From positions 62,001 through 126,000 of the forward strand of contig BGKB01000039.1 in assembly GCA_003116975.1 (NCBI GenBank): DNA of 64,000 bases. The letters run 5' to 3'. The notes below the pieces were generated by a model. The model saw only the letters and a list, made by a program, of their open reading frames with translations, was not told where the DNA came from and did not search any database. Numbering within the stretch: position 1 is the stretch's first letter; every line of letters starts with the position of its first letter. The translations under genes were made by a program, and so were the position numbers. This document shows positions 49,228 to 58,253 of the stretch, in pieces. The DNA comes from Aurantiochytrium sp. KH105. Its lineage: Eukaryota > Sar > Bigyra > Thraustochytrida > Thraustochytriidae.

Positions 49228-49926
49228 CCTCGCGCGCCCTCGCCTCGCGCGCCGGCGGTTATCGAGTTCTGCGACAAAGGTTAGTCGAGGTGATTCAATT
49301 CTGCCATGATGGTCACCTTCGACAAGTCCTCGCGAAAGCCAGACAAGAGTGCAGCAGCCCGCGCAAGCTATGAGGTCGCCGACCCCGATCGTGGCCGGGC
49401 GGGCAAGAACAGCCTCGATCGCCGCTCACAAACACGGTTACCGAGTTCTGCGACCCGGGTCGTCCGGGTGATTCACCTCTGCCATGGTGGTCACCTTCGA
49501 CGAGTCCTCGCGAAAGCAAGACAAGAGTGCAGCAGCCCACGCAAACTACAAGGTCGCCAATCCCAATCGTGACCGGGCGGGCAAAAAAAGCATCGACCGC
49601 CACCCAGATACTCGGTTTACCGAGTTCTGCGACCCGGGTCGTCGAGGTGCTTCATTCTGCCAATGGTCACCTTCGACGTCCTTGTGAAGACAGACAAGAG
49701 TATGGGCCTAGAGTATACGCGAGATCTATACTAGGTCACCAATCCCGATCGTCGCCGTCGCCGCGAGCAAAACCAGCATCGAGCGCCGCCCAGATCGCGC
49801 TTGCGACGCGACGCGACGCAGGGACCCGGTCCCCGCGCGCCAACGCGACTCGAGGCGAGGCGAGGCGAGGCGAGGCGAGACGTTCGCTGGTGAGGCTCCC
49901 TTGCTCACTTACCCTGGAGGAGAAAG
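49228..49926. other. Divergent intergenic region occupied by 179-bp repeats
   Basis: Nearly the whole spacer between SKA1 and the cytochrome b5-domain gene is filled by three tandem units (49263-49800), followed by a short GAGGC repeat at 49853-49878 next to the downstream start. Confidence 0.75.
49263..49800. repeat. Three tandem copies of a 179-bp unit
   Basis: CGAGTTCTGCGAC recurs at 49263, 49442 and 49621, exactly 179 bases apart. Copies 1 and 2 are very similar along their whole length (GGTCACCTTCGAC, ACAAGAGTGCAGCAGCC and CCGGGCGGGCAA are shared). Copy 3 has small deletions and diverges in its middle. 179 is not a multiple of three and no frame stays open across copies, so the repeat is non-coding. 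Confidence 0.9.
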
Positions 49927-51324
49927 ATGCCCTGGGTGGCGGCCAACAACAGGCACTCGACGCGGGCGCAGGTACAGCTGCGCGTGGTGAACGCGGAGCA
50001 AGCGCGCCTGCATGAGGATGACGCGCAAAATGCGGCCATGAGGCAGGCTGCCAAGGATACGCAGCTAGGATACATGGCCGAGAAGGCCTTTCGCGAGCTC
50101 GCCAAGACTGGCGCCGAGCCGAATCCGGAGGCGCCGTCCATCCTCGTCTTTGCCCGCACGCATCCGCAATTCGTACTTCGTGTAAAACCCAGTGCAGCAC
50201 TCCCAGAAGACTCCATCTGTCTCGATGATCCGCAGTGCAGAAACTTTGAGGTGGTCGTCGGCGAAGACCGCTTCCCATGGTCCAGATATGACGCCGCGGA
50301 CGAGGCCGAAGTTGCCCCGTTGCAGCAAGTTCTCGTCGAAGTGCGTCCGCGCAATGAGTCCACTGACGAGACAATCGTCCTTGAACGAGCAGACATCCGC
50401 ACTGTTCTCAGCAAAGCTCTCTTCCAGCAAATCATCACCAATCATGAGCGCATCCATCTCGCAGTGAAAGGCACGGAAATCTGGGTCTACATCAAGGAAG
50501 TTGTCATCGAAGAGGATCCTCAGGAAGACGAAGAAAAGGATCTCTTCTTGCCTGACATTGTACGTGGTCGCGTCGAAACGACCACGCAATGGCACATCGA
50601 GCAAGGACGATCCACACATTTCGAACTCGAGGGAGATTTTCGTCCCTTTGAAAGAAAACCGCCGACAAATATTGTCCATGTGACGTGCAGTGACGACGAG
50701 TATTTTCCGGTCAAGAAGCGTTTGCTACAGCCTTGCATTGCTCTCGCGCGAACTGTGCTCTCGCCGAACACCGAGTCAATTACGGTCGACCTCGACTGCT
50801 GTCTCTTTGACAAAGTTCTCATCTACCTCGAGGCAGAGGCCAAAGGTCTCGACTACGAGATCGATCTTCACGAGGCTGACGAGCTCTTGCCTGCTGCGAA
50901 AAAGCTTCGTCTGATTGGATTGCAACGGGTTTGCGAAAAGGTGCGCGATGACTTTTCCAACTCGCTCAGACTCGACGGCATCTCTTTCGAGGAGGTCAAG
51001 CGTCGCAACGCCGAGGGGGAGCTCCTCTTGATCATCGATAATCAAGTCTGCGACGTCACTGATTGGCTCGAGCTTCACCCTGGCGGCAACACCATTATTC
51101 CGGAGCAGGCCCTCAATGTCGATGCAACTGTCCTCTTCGAAGTCTATCACGCATCACGGGAGTCCTTTCTTTTTCTCAAACAGCTTTTCATCGGACCTTT
51201 GCTCGAGGAAGATCACGCCAAGGTCCCGCCGCCTCAGCACACAGAATACACCGAGCCTTCGGAGTCCTTCTTGGCGCAATTTCGCGAGTTCATGGGCCAA
51301 ATCAAGCAATTCAAAAGCTTTTAG
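49927..51324 (+). CDS. NSF-N-like, BTB/Skp1-like and cytochrome b5 domain protein
   Basis: This is a 465-residue protein. Residues 1-65 are a Gln/Ala-rich helix. Residues about 71-195 (SILVFARTHPQFVLRVKP, then ADIRTVLSKALFQQII) resemble the double-psi barrel and second half of the N-terminal domain of NSF/Sec18, without the ATPase rings. Residues about 252-345 (IVHVTCSDDEYFPVKKR, then PAAKKLRLIGLQRVCEKV) look like a BTB/Skp1 fold. Residues 352-430 are a cytochrome b5 domain (ISFEEVKRRN, HPGG, VYHASRESF). The two axial haem ligands His384 and His408 are 24 residues apart, as in true cytochrome b5. No membrane anchor is seen, so the haem domain is probably soluble. The combined function is unknown. 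Confidence 0.65.
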   Translation: MPWVAANNRHSTRAQVQLRVVNAEQARLHEDDAQNAAMRQAAKDTQLGYMAEKAFRELAKTGAEPNPEAPSILVFARTHPQFVLRVKPSAALPEDSICLDDPQCRNFEVVVGEDRFPWSRYDAADEAEVAPLQQVLVEVRPRNESTDETIVLERADIRTVLSKALFQQIITNHERIHLAVKGTEIWVYIKEVVIEEDPQEDEEKDLFLPDIVRGRVETTTQWHIEQGRSTHFELEGDFRPFERKPPTNIVHVTCSDDEYFPVKKRLLQPCIALARTVLSPNTESITVDLDCCLFDKVLIYLEAEAKGLDYEIDLHEADELLPAAKKLRLIGLQRVCEKVRDDFSNSLRLDGISFEEVKRRNAEGELLLIIDNQVCDVTDWLELHPGGNTIIPEQALNVDATVLFEVYHASRESFLFLKQLFIGPLLEEDHAKVPPPQHTEYTEPSESFLAQFREFMGQIKQFKSF

Positions 51325-51479
51325 CTTGACAAAAAAAAGCAAGGATCAAATCTGTTGCTGCCCATCACTCCTTTCCGTCTCTTTCGGAATCACATAAACT
51401 AGAGCCGGCACGGTGAGCGCACAACAACGACAACAACAACAACAACAAGATCATAATTTCCAAGGTTAATTCAAACCGT

Positions 51480-54400
51480 TCACTGCGCTAAGCTCACGAG
51501 CCCTGTGAGTGGGTTGGCACGCAGCCGTCCGACGGCGTGAAGAAGATATCGTCGAAGCTCGTCTCTAGACTTTGTCGTGTCGACCGCAATCGTTCCCCGT
51601 AACTCCTGAAAAGGCGGAATTGAATTCACCATTTTCACCTGCGCCCGACCGGGCTTCTTCTCACTCCAATGCAGCCAGCACACGTAGCCCCCAGGACACC
51701 CTTTGTACAGCACGAGGGATCCATCTACGTTCTCAATCAGACGCGATGCTGCGTGCAAACGTACCACGGTTTCGTCGACGGGGCGTGACCCCTCGCTTTC
51801 ATTCCCCTTCGAAGTGATATTGCAAAGCGTTCGCTCTCGCTTCCCTGCTCGCATGCGCTCAAGTCTCGAACGCAAGGTACCGGAGCTATGCGCGAGCCGG
51901 ATTGCGAGTCCACGTGCATCGAGAATGCGGTACACGGCATGATCTCCTCGAGGAACGGTGCGAACAAGAACTTGTCTCGAGCCGTAACGAAAGAGCGTGG
52001 TGCCCATGTCATCATCCATCGCGGTGGCACCTTGAAAGACGCGCAACTCACGCAAAGCAAAATGTATAATCATGTCTTCGCAGTCCCGATTCGACTTGTC
52101 CGAGAGGTTGACGTCAATTAGTTCTCGCAAGAGACTTGGCGTAGTGATTCCTGCGCTCGTCTCCACAAACGCTCGCACTGCTGCGGCGGCGGTGTTGTCA
52201 ATGAATCGCACTTGTGGCCACGATACGTTTTGATTGACAAACTCTGCGGTGGAACGATTTCTTTGCGTACGCTGCGGACCATTCGTAGATTTTTTACACG
52301 CACGCACAACGCCTGCCAAAAGGTTGGCTTCCTCACGAACGGGAGCTTGTTTATCATTCTTCCATTTCTCTGTGGGAACTAAATCATCTGCAGAATGCAA
52401 ATCTTCAGAAGGCAAGATTTGCGCAGTGGCATCCACGAGGGCTTGCATTGACGCTGTCGTAAGTGGCTCGCTCGAAGATTCCAGCACCAAGGCATTGGTG
52501 TGGCGAAGTGCGCCAAAGATCCAGCGCGCGTGCGGATCGCCATGCCGCCCACTATCGCCAAGGTAAATCACGAGTGGCCGTGGGCGTACTGTTTCGAGAG
52601 TGATGAGCAGAGCAGCGGCTATATCCTGTGTGAGGTTGTGCGGTAGTTCCCAATAGAGAGCAGCGGCGCGGTCGAGCCACCACTGCATGACTTCACCAAT
52701 ATTGGCCACGTCTGGGGCGTCCACAGGAGGAATGAATGCCCAGAAATTCCCAGGCATTGAGCGTCGCAAGAAGGATTCCACACTCTTGCCTCGGGAGCCA
52801 ACGCCCAGGACAAGAAGTGGCGTTGGCCGTTCAAGCAGTCTTTTCTCCCTCGCGTCGAATAGCTGAGATGAACGAATATCGCAAAGTGCTTCATCTGCGC
52901 TCTCTGCAAACCACGCAAGCCGTAAGCGGGCCTGCCACGATCGAAATGAGTTCGCAATCAGAGTCGCGGCGCTGTGCTCCTGACGCAATTTCTCTCTCAA
53001 GGCTTTTCTTCGAAGATCCCGTTGCTCAGTTCTGTACTTGGCTTCTTCGGCCTTGATGCGAGCGCGCTCTTCCGCGCGCTTACGTTTCGCCTCTTTGTTG
53101 CTCTTATCTCGCTCTCTCGTTTCCTGTCGAGCCATTTCGAGTTCCTCGCGCTGATTTTGCAAAATCTCTCGATTTCGCATGGCCTGCTCCTTGAGGACGC
53201 GCAGCGACGCGACTAATGCCAGCTCTTGTTCTCGCAGACACCCAATTGCTGAATCTGCTTCGCGAATGGAGTCTTTCAGACTTTGCAAAATTGCCTCATG
53301 GCGCTTTGCGTTTGATTCCGTGTACTCAAAATGGGCCGTCTTGGCCACGTGAGGACTGCTTGGCGTCTGTCCATAAAACGCCTTGAACTCAGTCTCAAGA
53401 TTAAGGCGATCATCGAGTAGCGTTTGTATTCGCCTTCGCGTTCGAGCAAGCTTTCGCGCAACACTATTGTACTCGGCAAGCCACGCGGGCTCGTCGCCTT
53501 GCTTTTCTTCCATACTTTCGTCTTGAAAAACGACTCCTTCATCGTTGTCCCTTTCGACCTTCTCTAGGACAACCTTTTCCGCGCCATTCTTTTGTTCTTC
53601 TGTCGTTGCAGGCGGCGGTTCACTCTCGTTGTTCGTCAGTCGACGCCAGCGAGTGCGTCGCTTGCTGTAACACTTACTCGCATTTTCGCACAGCATGTTA
53701 AAGGCCGTGTACGAAACGCATCCCGCGCGTTGCGGGTCGACTTGCTCAAGAATCCAGTTGACTTGTTCGTGCGAGTCGATAGAAAAAGGCAACAATAGAA
53801 GTTTGAGACCCCGCAAGAACTCCTTGTACGTCAGCAGACCATCGCCGTCTGCGTCTTGACGCCGAAAACAGTGCACATTGTGCTGACACACCGTTACCTT
53901 GGCAAGCTTGGGCATCATTTCGCGCGAGAGCATCTCGTCCTCTTGTTCTTTGTTCTTGACTTGTTCGCGAAGGTCTTCGAGCTCCTTCCATTTGACAAAA
54001 GGGCCTTTTACGCGTCGCACACCATGTCGGTGCTCCTCTTCAAGAATAGCGCGGCGAGCTCGCTGTATAGAGCTTTCTGACTCCATATTGAGGAGCGGGC
54101 GTAAGATTGCGCGTCCCTCTGCAGTATCCGGAAGCGGCAGACTTTTTCGCTCCAAGAAGGGATTTCGATGGAGTGAATCGACGTCTAGTATTTCTGCAAG
54201 GCGTGGAAGACGAGCGGCAAAGTCTAAATCGGAAGGTAATTCCAGCAAAATGTTGCGTCCATTCCACAAAAAGGGCTCGCGGCGCGATTTGCTGCTCCTT
54301 GAACCTTTTTCTAAATTTGCATCACAAATATTGTTCACCGCACACACCGTGACGTTGCGAAGCAAATCTGCAAGCTGCAATAGATTGTTCACGTCAACTT

Positions 54401-54833
54401 CGTCTTGATCTTGACTTGGACTCGAAGCAAGTGGGAGACTCATTTTGCGTAGCCGCGCAAGATAATCCTCGCGCAAAAGAAGCTGGGCCTTGATGTTCCA
54501 TTCGTCTTTATCGTCGAGACGATCCCAAGGTTCCCCCGCTGCACCTTCATATTTGAGCTTGATCGGATGATCGCTGTCCACAATCTTGAGCGGTGCTGCC
54601 ATTTGCACGAGTTCAAGATTGCGAGGCCTTCCACCCATGGATAATGGCAAGAAGACGCCCTCAAAGAGCTCACCGGTGCTCTTGGTAGCTGTACATGGCT
54701 TCGCATCCTTTGCGTCGCGAAGTCTACGTTTTCGCCTCGGCCTTTTTGTCGCAGCGGCTACGCTGCTCATGGTTTTTGAGGCTGATCTTGTGGTTTTCAC
54801 CAAACCAAGAGTCTTGTCTTTTCTGCTCGACAT
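51480..54833 (-). CDS. EF-hand, coiled-coil, IQ and P-loop-like protein, unknown
   Basis: This is a 1117-residue protein; the first ATG is at 54833, since the frame upstream has no ATG. The N-terminus is basic. An EF-hand pair lies at about residues 325-385 (DADGDGLLTYKE canonical, DPQRAGCVSYTA degenerate). A long coiled coil (about 450-625) leads into an IQ-like motif (ATLIANSFRSWQARLRL). Then LLVLGVGSRGKSVESFL has a Walker A-like GxxxxGKS with Lys683, and PRPLVIYLGD may be its Walker B strand. The last 300 residues are a mixed domain of unknown type, ending near FQELRGTIAV. This EF-hand/coil/IQ/P-loop order recalls cilium- or cytoskeleton-associated proteins. No family was recognised, and NTP binding is not proved. 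Confidence 0.65.
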   Translation of the reverse strand: MSSRKDKTLGLVKTTRSASKTMSSVAAATKRPRRKRRLRDAKDAKPCTATKSTGELFEGVFLPLSMGGRPRNLELVQMAAPLKIVDSDHPIKLKYEGAAGEPWDRLDDKDEWNIKAQLLLREDYLARLRKMSLPLASSPSQDQDEVDVNNLLQLADLLRNVTVCAVNNICDANLEKGSRSSKSRREPFLWNGRNILLELPSDLDFAARLPRLAEILDVDSLHRNPFLERKSLPLPDTAEGRAILRPLLNMESESSIQRARRAILEEEHRHGVRRVKGPFVKWKELEDLREQVKNKEQEDEMLSREMMPKLAKVTVCQHNVHCFRRQDADGDGLLTYKEFLRGLKLLLLPFSIDSHEQVNWILEQVDPQRAGCVSYTAFNMLCENASKCYSKRRTRWRRLTNNESEPPPATTEEQKNGAEKVVLEKVERDNDEGVVFQDESMEEKQGDEPAWLAEYNSVARKLARTRRRIQTLLDDRLNLETEFKAFYGQTPSSPHVAKTAHFEYTESNAKRHEAILQSLKDSIREADSAIGCLREQELALVASLRVLKEQAMRNREILQNQREELEMARQETRERDKSNKEAKRKRAEERARIKAEEAKYRTEQRDLRRKALREKLRQEHSAATLIANSFRSWQARLRLAWFAESADEALCDIRSSQLFDAREKRLLERPTPLLVLGVGSRGKSVESFLRRSMPGNFWAFIPPVDAPDVANIGEVMQWWLDRAAALYWELPHNLTQDIAAALLITLETVRPRPLVIYLGDSGRHGDPHARWIFGALRHTNALVLESSSEPLTTASMQALVDATAQILPSEDLHSADDLVPTEKWKNDKQAPVREEANLLAGVVRACKKSTNGPQRTQRNRSTAEFVNQNVSWPQVRFIDNTAAAAVRAFVETSAGITTPSLLRELIDVNLSDKSNRDCEDMIIHFALRELRVFQGATAMDDDMGTTLFRYGSRQVLVRTVPRGDHAVYRILDARGLAIRLAHSSGTLRSRLERMRAGKRERTLCNITSKGNESEGSRPVDETVVRLHAASRLIENVDGSLVLYKGCPGGYVCWLHWSEKKPGRAQVKMVNSIPPFQELRGTIAVDTTKSRDELRRYLLHAVGRLRANPLTGLVSLAQ

Positions 54834-55223
54834 CTTTCTGTCTGCGCAACCCAATTCTCAATAACGGATCATTTTGACTGATGTTTTGGGCTACGTGTGC
54901 GGCGCTCCCGGCTATGATTTGCAATTTATGAAGCCATGTAAAAGAAGAAAAGCATAGACAATGGCTTGCACTGCTTACGTGTGCTGTGCGGTAGCGCTTC
55001 ATCGTCGTCGTCATCATCATCATCATCATCATCATTAGGCCTCTCGATTTTTGGATTGCTGTTTTGCCAGTCACCCAAATTTTAGGTTACCCTTGCACAC
55101 GAAGATCAACGAGTATGACGACCATCATCAAACTTCAAGTTCGTTGTCGGGGCTAGGCCTAGCACAGCAAGGCACAGAAGAGGAGGCAGTAGAGCGCGCG
55201 CGAACTCCGCTCCACGTGCAAGA
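54834..55223. other. Divergent promoter region
   Basis: 390 bases between two divergent genes. Contains an ATC/CAT triplet run at 55004-55033 and the palindrome TAGGCCTA at 55155-55162. No gene was seen. Confidence 0.6.
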
Positions 55224-57317
55224 ATGATTTGCGTACTTCTAGTTGCCGGCGTAGGAAACTCACTCGAGGAGGAACTCTTGTCTGATGAGAAGCTCCGCAG
55301 CATCCCCAGGGCCTTGCTGCCTGTGGCCGGCAAGCCGATGCTCAGCTGGTGGTGGAGCTCCATCATGACCACGAGAGAGATTGATTCCGTTTACCTTGTG
55401 TGCAACGCTAGCAACTACAAGCCTTTCGAACGCTGGGCCACAGCAAACGGATTGCCAGCCTCGAACGTTGTCAACAATGGTGTCACCTCGGCGGAAAATG
55501 CTCTCGGCGCAGCACGCGACCTCGAGCTTGCTTTGCGCAGAGCCACATCTGACGGCATTTCGCCCAAGGAGGTCTGCGTCATTGCTGGAGATTCACTCTT
55601 TTTCAAGGAGTTCGACTTGCCCCAAGTCATCGCATGTTATCGTCGCTTGCAAAAACGTGAAGAATCCGAACAAAAACGGGCCGCTGACGAACGTTCTGAC
55701 AACGGCGCAGCAAGTAGCCCGCGTCCGCGCGCTTCATCTGGAGGCTCGCAGCTTTTTGCCTCGCGTGCGTCTCTTGTGCTCTACTACAAGCTTCCGCCTG
55801 GCGAAGAGGCCTCCAAAAGAGGTATTGTGTCCATCGATCCCGTCTCAAAGCGCGTCACAGACTTTGTTGAAAAGCCGTCGAGCGCCACGCAGAGAGACGC
55901 CGCGCAGTATGCGTGTCCCCTTTTCTACATTCTTGGGGGCGATGCCTTGACGCAGCTCAATGAGTTCTGCGCAGAATCGCAACATCGGCCTTCATACTCG
56001 TGCGGCTCCTTTCTCGAGTTTGCGCACTCTTCGTCGAATTTTTACGGTCTGCGCCTTCCTGGAGCTTTCAGTTTAGTCGGGGTCAGCGCGGGTCTCCGCG
56101 AGTATCGGGAGCTTGACCGCTGCTTCGGGGGCTCGGGAATTCCAAACGAGTCGTCTCTCCATCAAGATGCTGCTGCGCACGAGAAAAGAGACGCCCACGA
56201 GACTACAGAGGCTTCCACGCCTTCTTCGACGCACGATGTCTCAGACGCTGCGACAAGCGTCGGGTCAGCGCTTGGTTCAAGCTCATTGTCCCTGCCCGCG
56301 CGCAGCTATGGCATGGCATATGCGAGAACGGGGCTTCTCGGCAACCCGTCCGACGGATTTTTCGGAAAGACGTTGGCTTGCACAATAAAGAATTTCCGCG
56401 CCCAAGTCTGGCTGGTCGAATCAGAAAAACTGTGCATCAAACCACATCCCCTATTTGACCCAAGCGAGTTCGGCAGCATGAACGACCTGTACTCCATTGC
56501 CTTGCGCGAGGGCTACCACGGCGGTTTGCGCCTTCTCATGGCAACCTGCAAACGCTTCTTCCAACTTTGCATGGAGAATAGCATTGCGCTTCCTCGACGA
56601 AACTTTACAGTCTCCTATGACACCAATATTCCCCGACAAGTGGGCCTCAGTGGGTCATCGGCCATCGTCACGGCGCTGTTGCGAGCGCTCATGGTGTTCT
56701 ACGGCCTCACGGACGCGGATATTCCCAAGCCAATGCAACCTGCCTTTGTGCTAAGTGTAGAAATGGAGGAGATGGGTATTCAAGCAGGTCTCCAAGACCG
56801 CGTTGTGCAGTGCTACGAAGGCGTTGTCTATATGGACTTTAGCAAGGATCTCATGGATCGCGACGGTCATGGCATGTACGAAGTCGTTCCGCGCAGCTAC
56901 ATTCCTGATCGCTTTTTCATCGCGTACAGAGCCGACCCGTCCGACAGTGGCAAGATACATAGCAACGTCAAGCAGCGCTGGCTGGAAGGTGACACGCAAG
57001 TGATGGAGGCGATGGCCAAGTTTGCGAGCTTTGCTGAACGTGGCCGCGAAGCCCTTCTCTCTGGCGATCTTGATGTGTTTGGTGACCTCATGACACAAAA
57101 CTTTGAATTGCGACGCGCGCTCTACTCCGACGCCGTCGTTGGGCAGCCAAACATTGACATGGTCGAGATTGGCCGTCGTCACGGCTGCGCATGCAAGTTT
57201 CCTGGCAGTGGTGGCGCCATTCTTGGTCTCGCCCCCTCCCGCGATGTGTTCGCTGCGCTGCGCAAGGACTTTGAGGATAACGGCTGCGTCTTCACGGTTC
57301 TCGAACTGGCCCCTTGA
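55224..57317 (+). CDS. Nucleotidyltransferase-glucuronokinase fusion
   Basis: This is a 697-residue protein. The N-terminal 300 residues are a sugar-nucleotidyltransferase-like fold: MICVLLVAGVGNSLEEEL replaces the usual LAAGxGTR loop, then PRALLPVAGKPML, VCVIAGDSLFFKEFD and KRVTDFVEKPSS. The C-terminal half (from about residue 362) is a GHMP kinase of the plant glucuronokinase type. It has GLLGNPSDGFFGKTLA (motif 1), PRQVGLSGSSAIVTALLRAL (motif 2, about 470), QAGLQDRVVQCYEG and the C-terminal KFPGSGGAILGL (motif 3). Glucuronokinase makes glucuronate-1-phosphate from myo-inositol-derived glucuronate, and a pyrophosphorylase then makes UDP-glucuronate. One polypeptide may do both steps. The altered Gly-rich loop leaves the activity of the N-terminal domain uncertain. 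Confidence 0.75.
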   Translation: MICVLLVAGVGNSLEEELLSDEKLRSIPRALLPVAGKPMLSWWWSSIMTTREIDSVYLVCNASNYKPFERWATANGLPASNVVNNGVTSAENALGAARDLELALRRATSDGISPKEVCVIAGDSLFFKEFDLPQVIACYRRLQKREESEQKRAADERSDNGAASSPRPRASSGGSQLFASRASLVLYYKLPPGEEASKRGIVSIDPVSKRVTDFVEKPSSATQRDAAQYACPLFYILGGDALTQLNEFCAESQHRPSYSCGSFLEFAHSSSNFYGLRLPGAFSLVGVSAGLREYRELDRCFGGSGIPNESSLHQDAAAHEKRDAHETTEASTPSSTHDVSDAATSVGSALGSSSLSLPARSYGMAYARTGLLGNPSDGFFGKTLACTIKNFRAQVWLVESEKLCIKPHPLFDPSEFGSMNDLYSIALREGYHGGLRLLMATCKRFFQLCMENSIALPRRNFTVSYDTNIPRQVGLSGSSAIVTALLRALMVFYGLTDADIPKPMQPAFVLSVEMEEMGIQAGLQDRVVQCYEGVVYMDFSKDLMDRDGHGMYEVVPRSYIPDRFFIAYRADPSDSGKIHSNVKQRWLEGDTQVMEAMAKFASFAERGREALLSGDLDVFGDLMTQNFELRRALYSDAVVGQPNIDMVEIGRRHGCACKFPGSGGAILGLAPSRDVFAALRKDFEDNGCVFTVLELAP

Positions 57318-58253
57318 CCGCAGCCCTGCGCATCATTCATCCATTTCACCCGCGCCCCCACCCCCAAGAAAAGGAAAAACATTTTTGTAGTCGATCAGAA
57401 AGTAGGAGCGTGCTCAATTACTTGCTCAGCTGGCCCTTCGAGAGTAGTGTCTGCACTTCCGTGGCTTCCTCCCTTCTTCCTGTCTACGAGTAGGCCGAAC
57501 AGAAAAAATAAGAAGCCGGGGAGTGTTTATTCATCGCATCACGGATGACTGCGACGCTTGAAGACGCGCAGCCAGCCAGCCAAAGCCAAACCCACCACTG
57601 TTGGCGTCATGGAGTTCTCGGCTCGCCACCGTTGTCGAGGCTCAATTCTTTCCACCGATCGAGGCGCAGAAACTGTCCCACCCAGCCAGTCAGTCACAGT
57701 CAGTCGATGTCGGGCCTTTTTACAGTATGTACATGTCCGTTATAGGCGTTACGATTTCGATGAGTCCGAGGCCTTACTGCTAGAGTCCACTGACACATTG
57801 ACGCATGCACAAAGTCACTCACAGTCGATGAGCGAGACGGGCTGGCGGGCTCGCAGTGACGCGGAGCGATTGAGGAAATGAAGGAATAGGCTGGAGAGGA
57901 TGGGGCTCTTCCATTAGCTGAGCAAAGCTGAGCTAGCCGCTCAGCCTCTGCAGCAGCTGCTGCTGCTGCATTGCGACGTAAAAGCAACGCTCGGCCATAG
58001 TGGGCTTGCGGGTGTTCAGCCTCTCTGTAGGGTTCTGCGTGCCGACCGCCGTAGCAGTTGTTCTTTACTGTTAGGCTTACACTAGCAGCGCAACGCATCA
58101 GCCGTTGCTTTTGCTTGGCAAGAGGCCGGCGCGGACACAGCTCCGCTGGCTCGCTCTCTCTCATACGGCGGCTCCCCGATCCCTGAGGCCACCACGTAGA
58201 CCTTGATCGAGAACCAGATCAAGAGCGAGAGAATTGAGGCAGCGCTTAGCGCC
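57318..58253. other. Intergenic, no gene seen
   Basis: Spacer between two plus-strand genes. It contains a short CTG run at 57954-57970 and imperfect inverted GCTGAG/CTCAGC elements at 57918-57945. The channel gene's frame is open upstream to 58203 without an ATG before 58254. Confidence 0.55.

Noticed and set aside
48388-49284. 298-codon plus-strand frame
   Set aside because: It is antisense to the SKA1-like gene and begins with a non-ATG codon in a hydrophobic low-complexity translation.
49306-49603. Short open frames across the 179-bp repeats
   Set aside because: The unit length is not divisible by three and frames shift between copies, so a repeated protein is not encoded.
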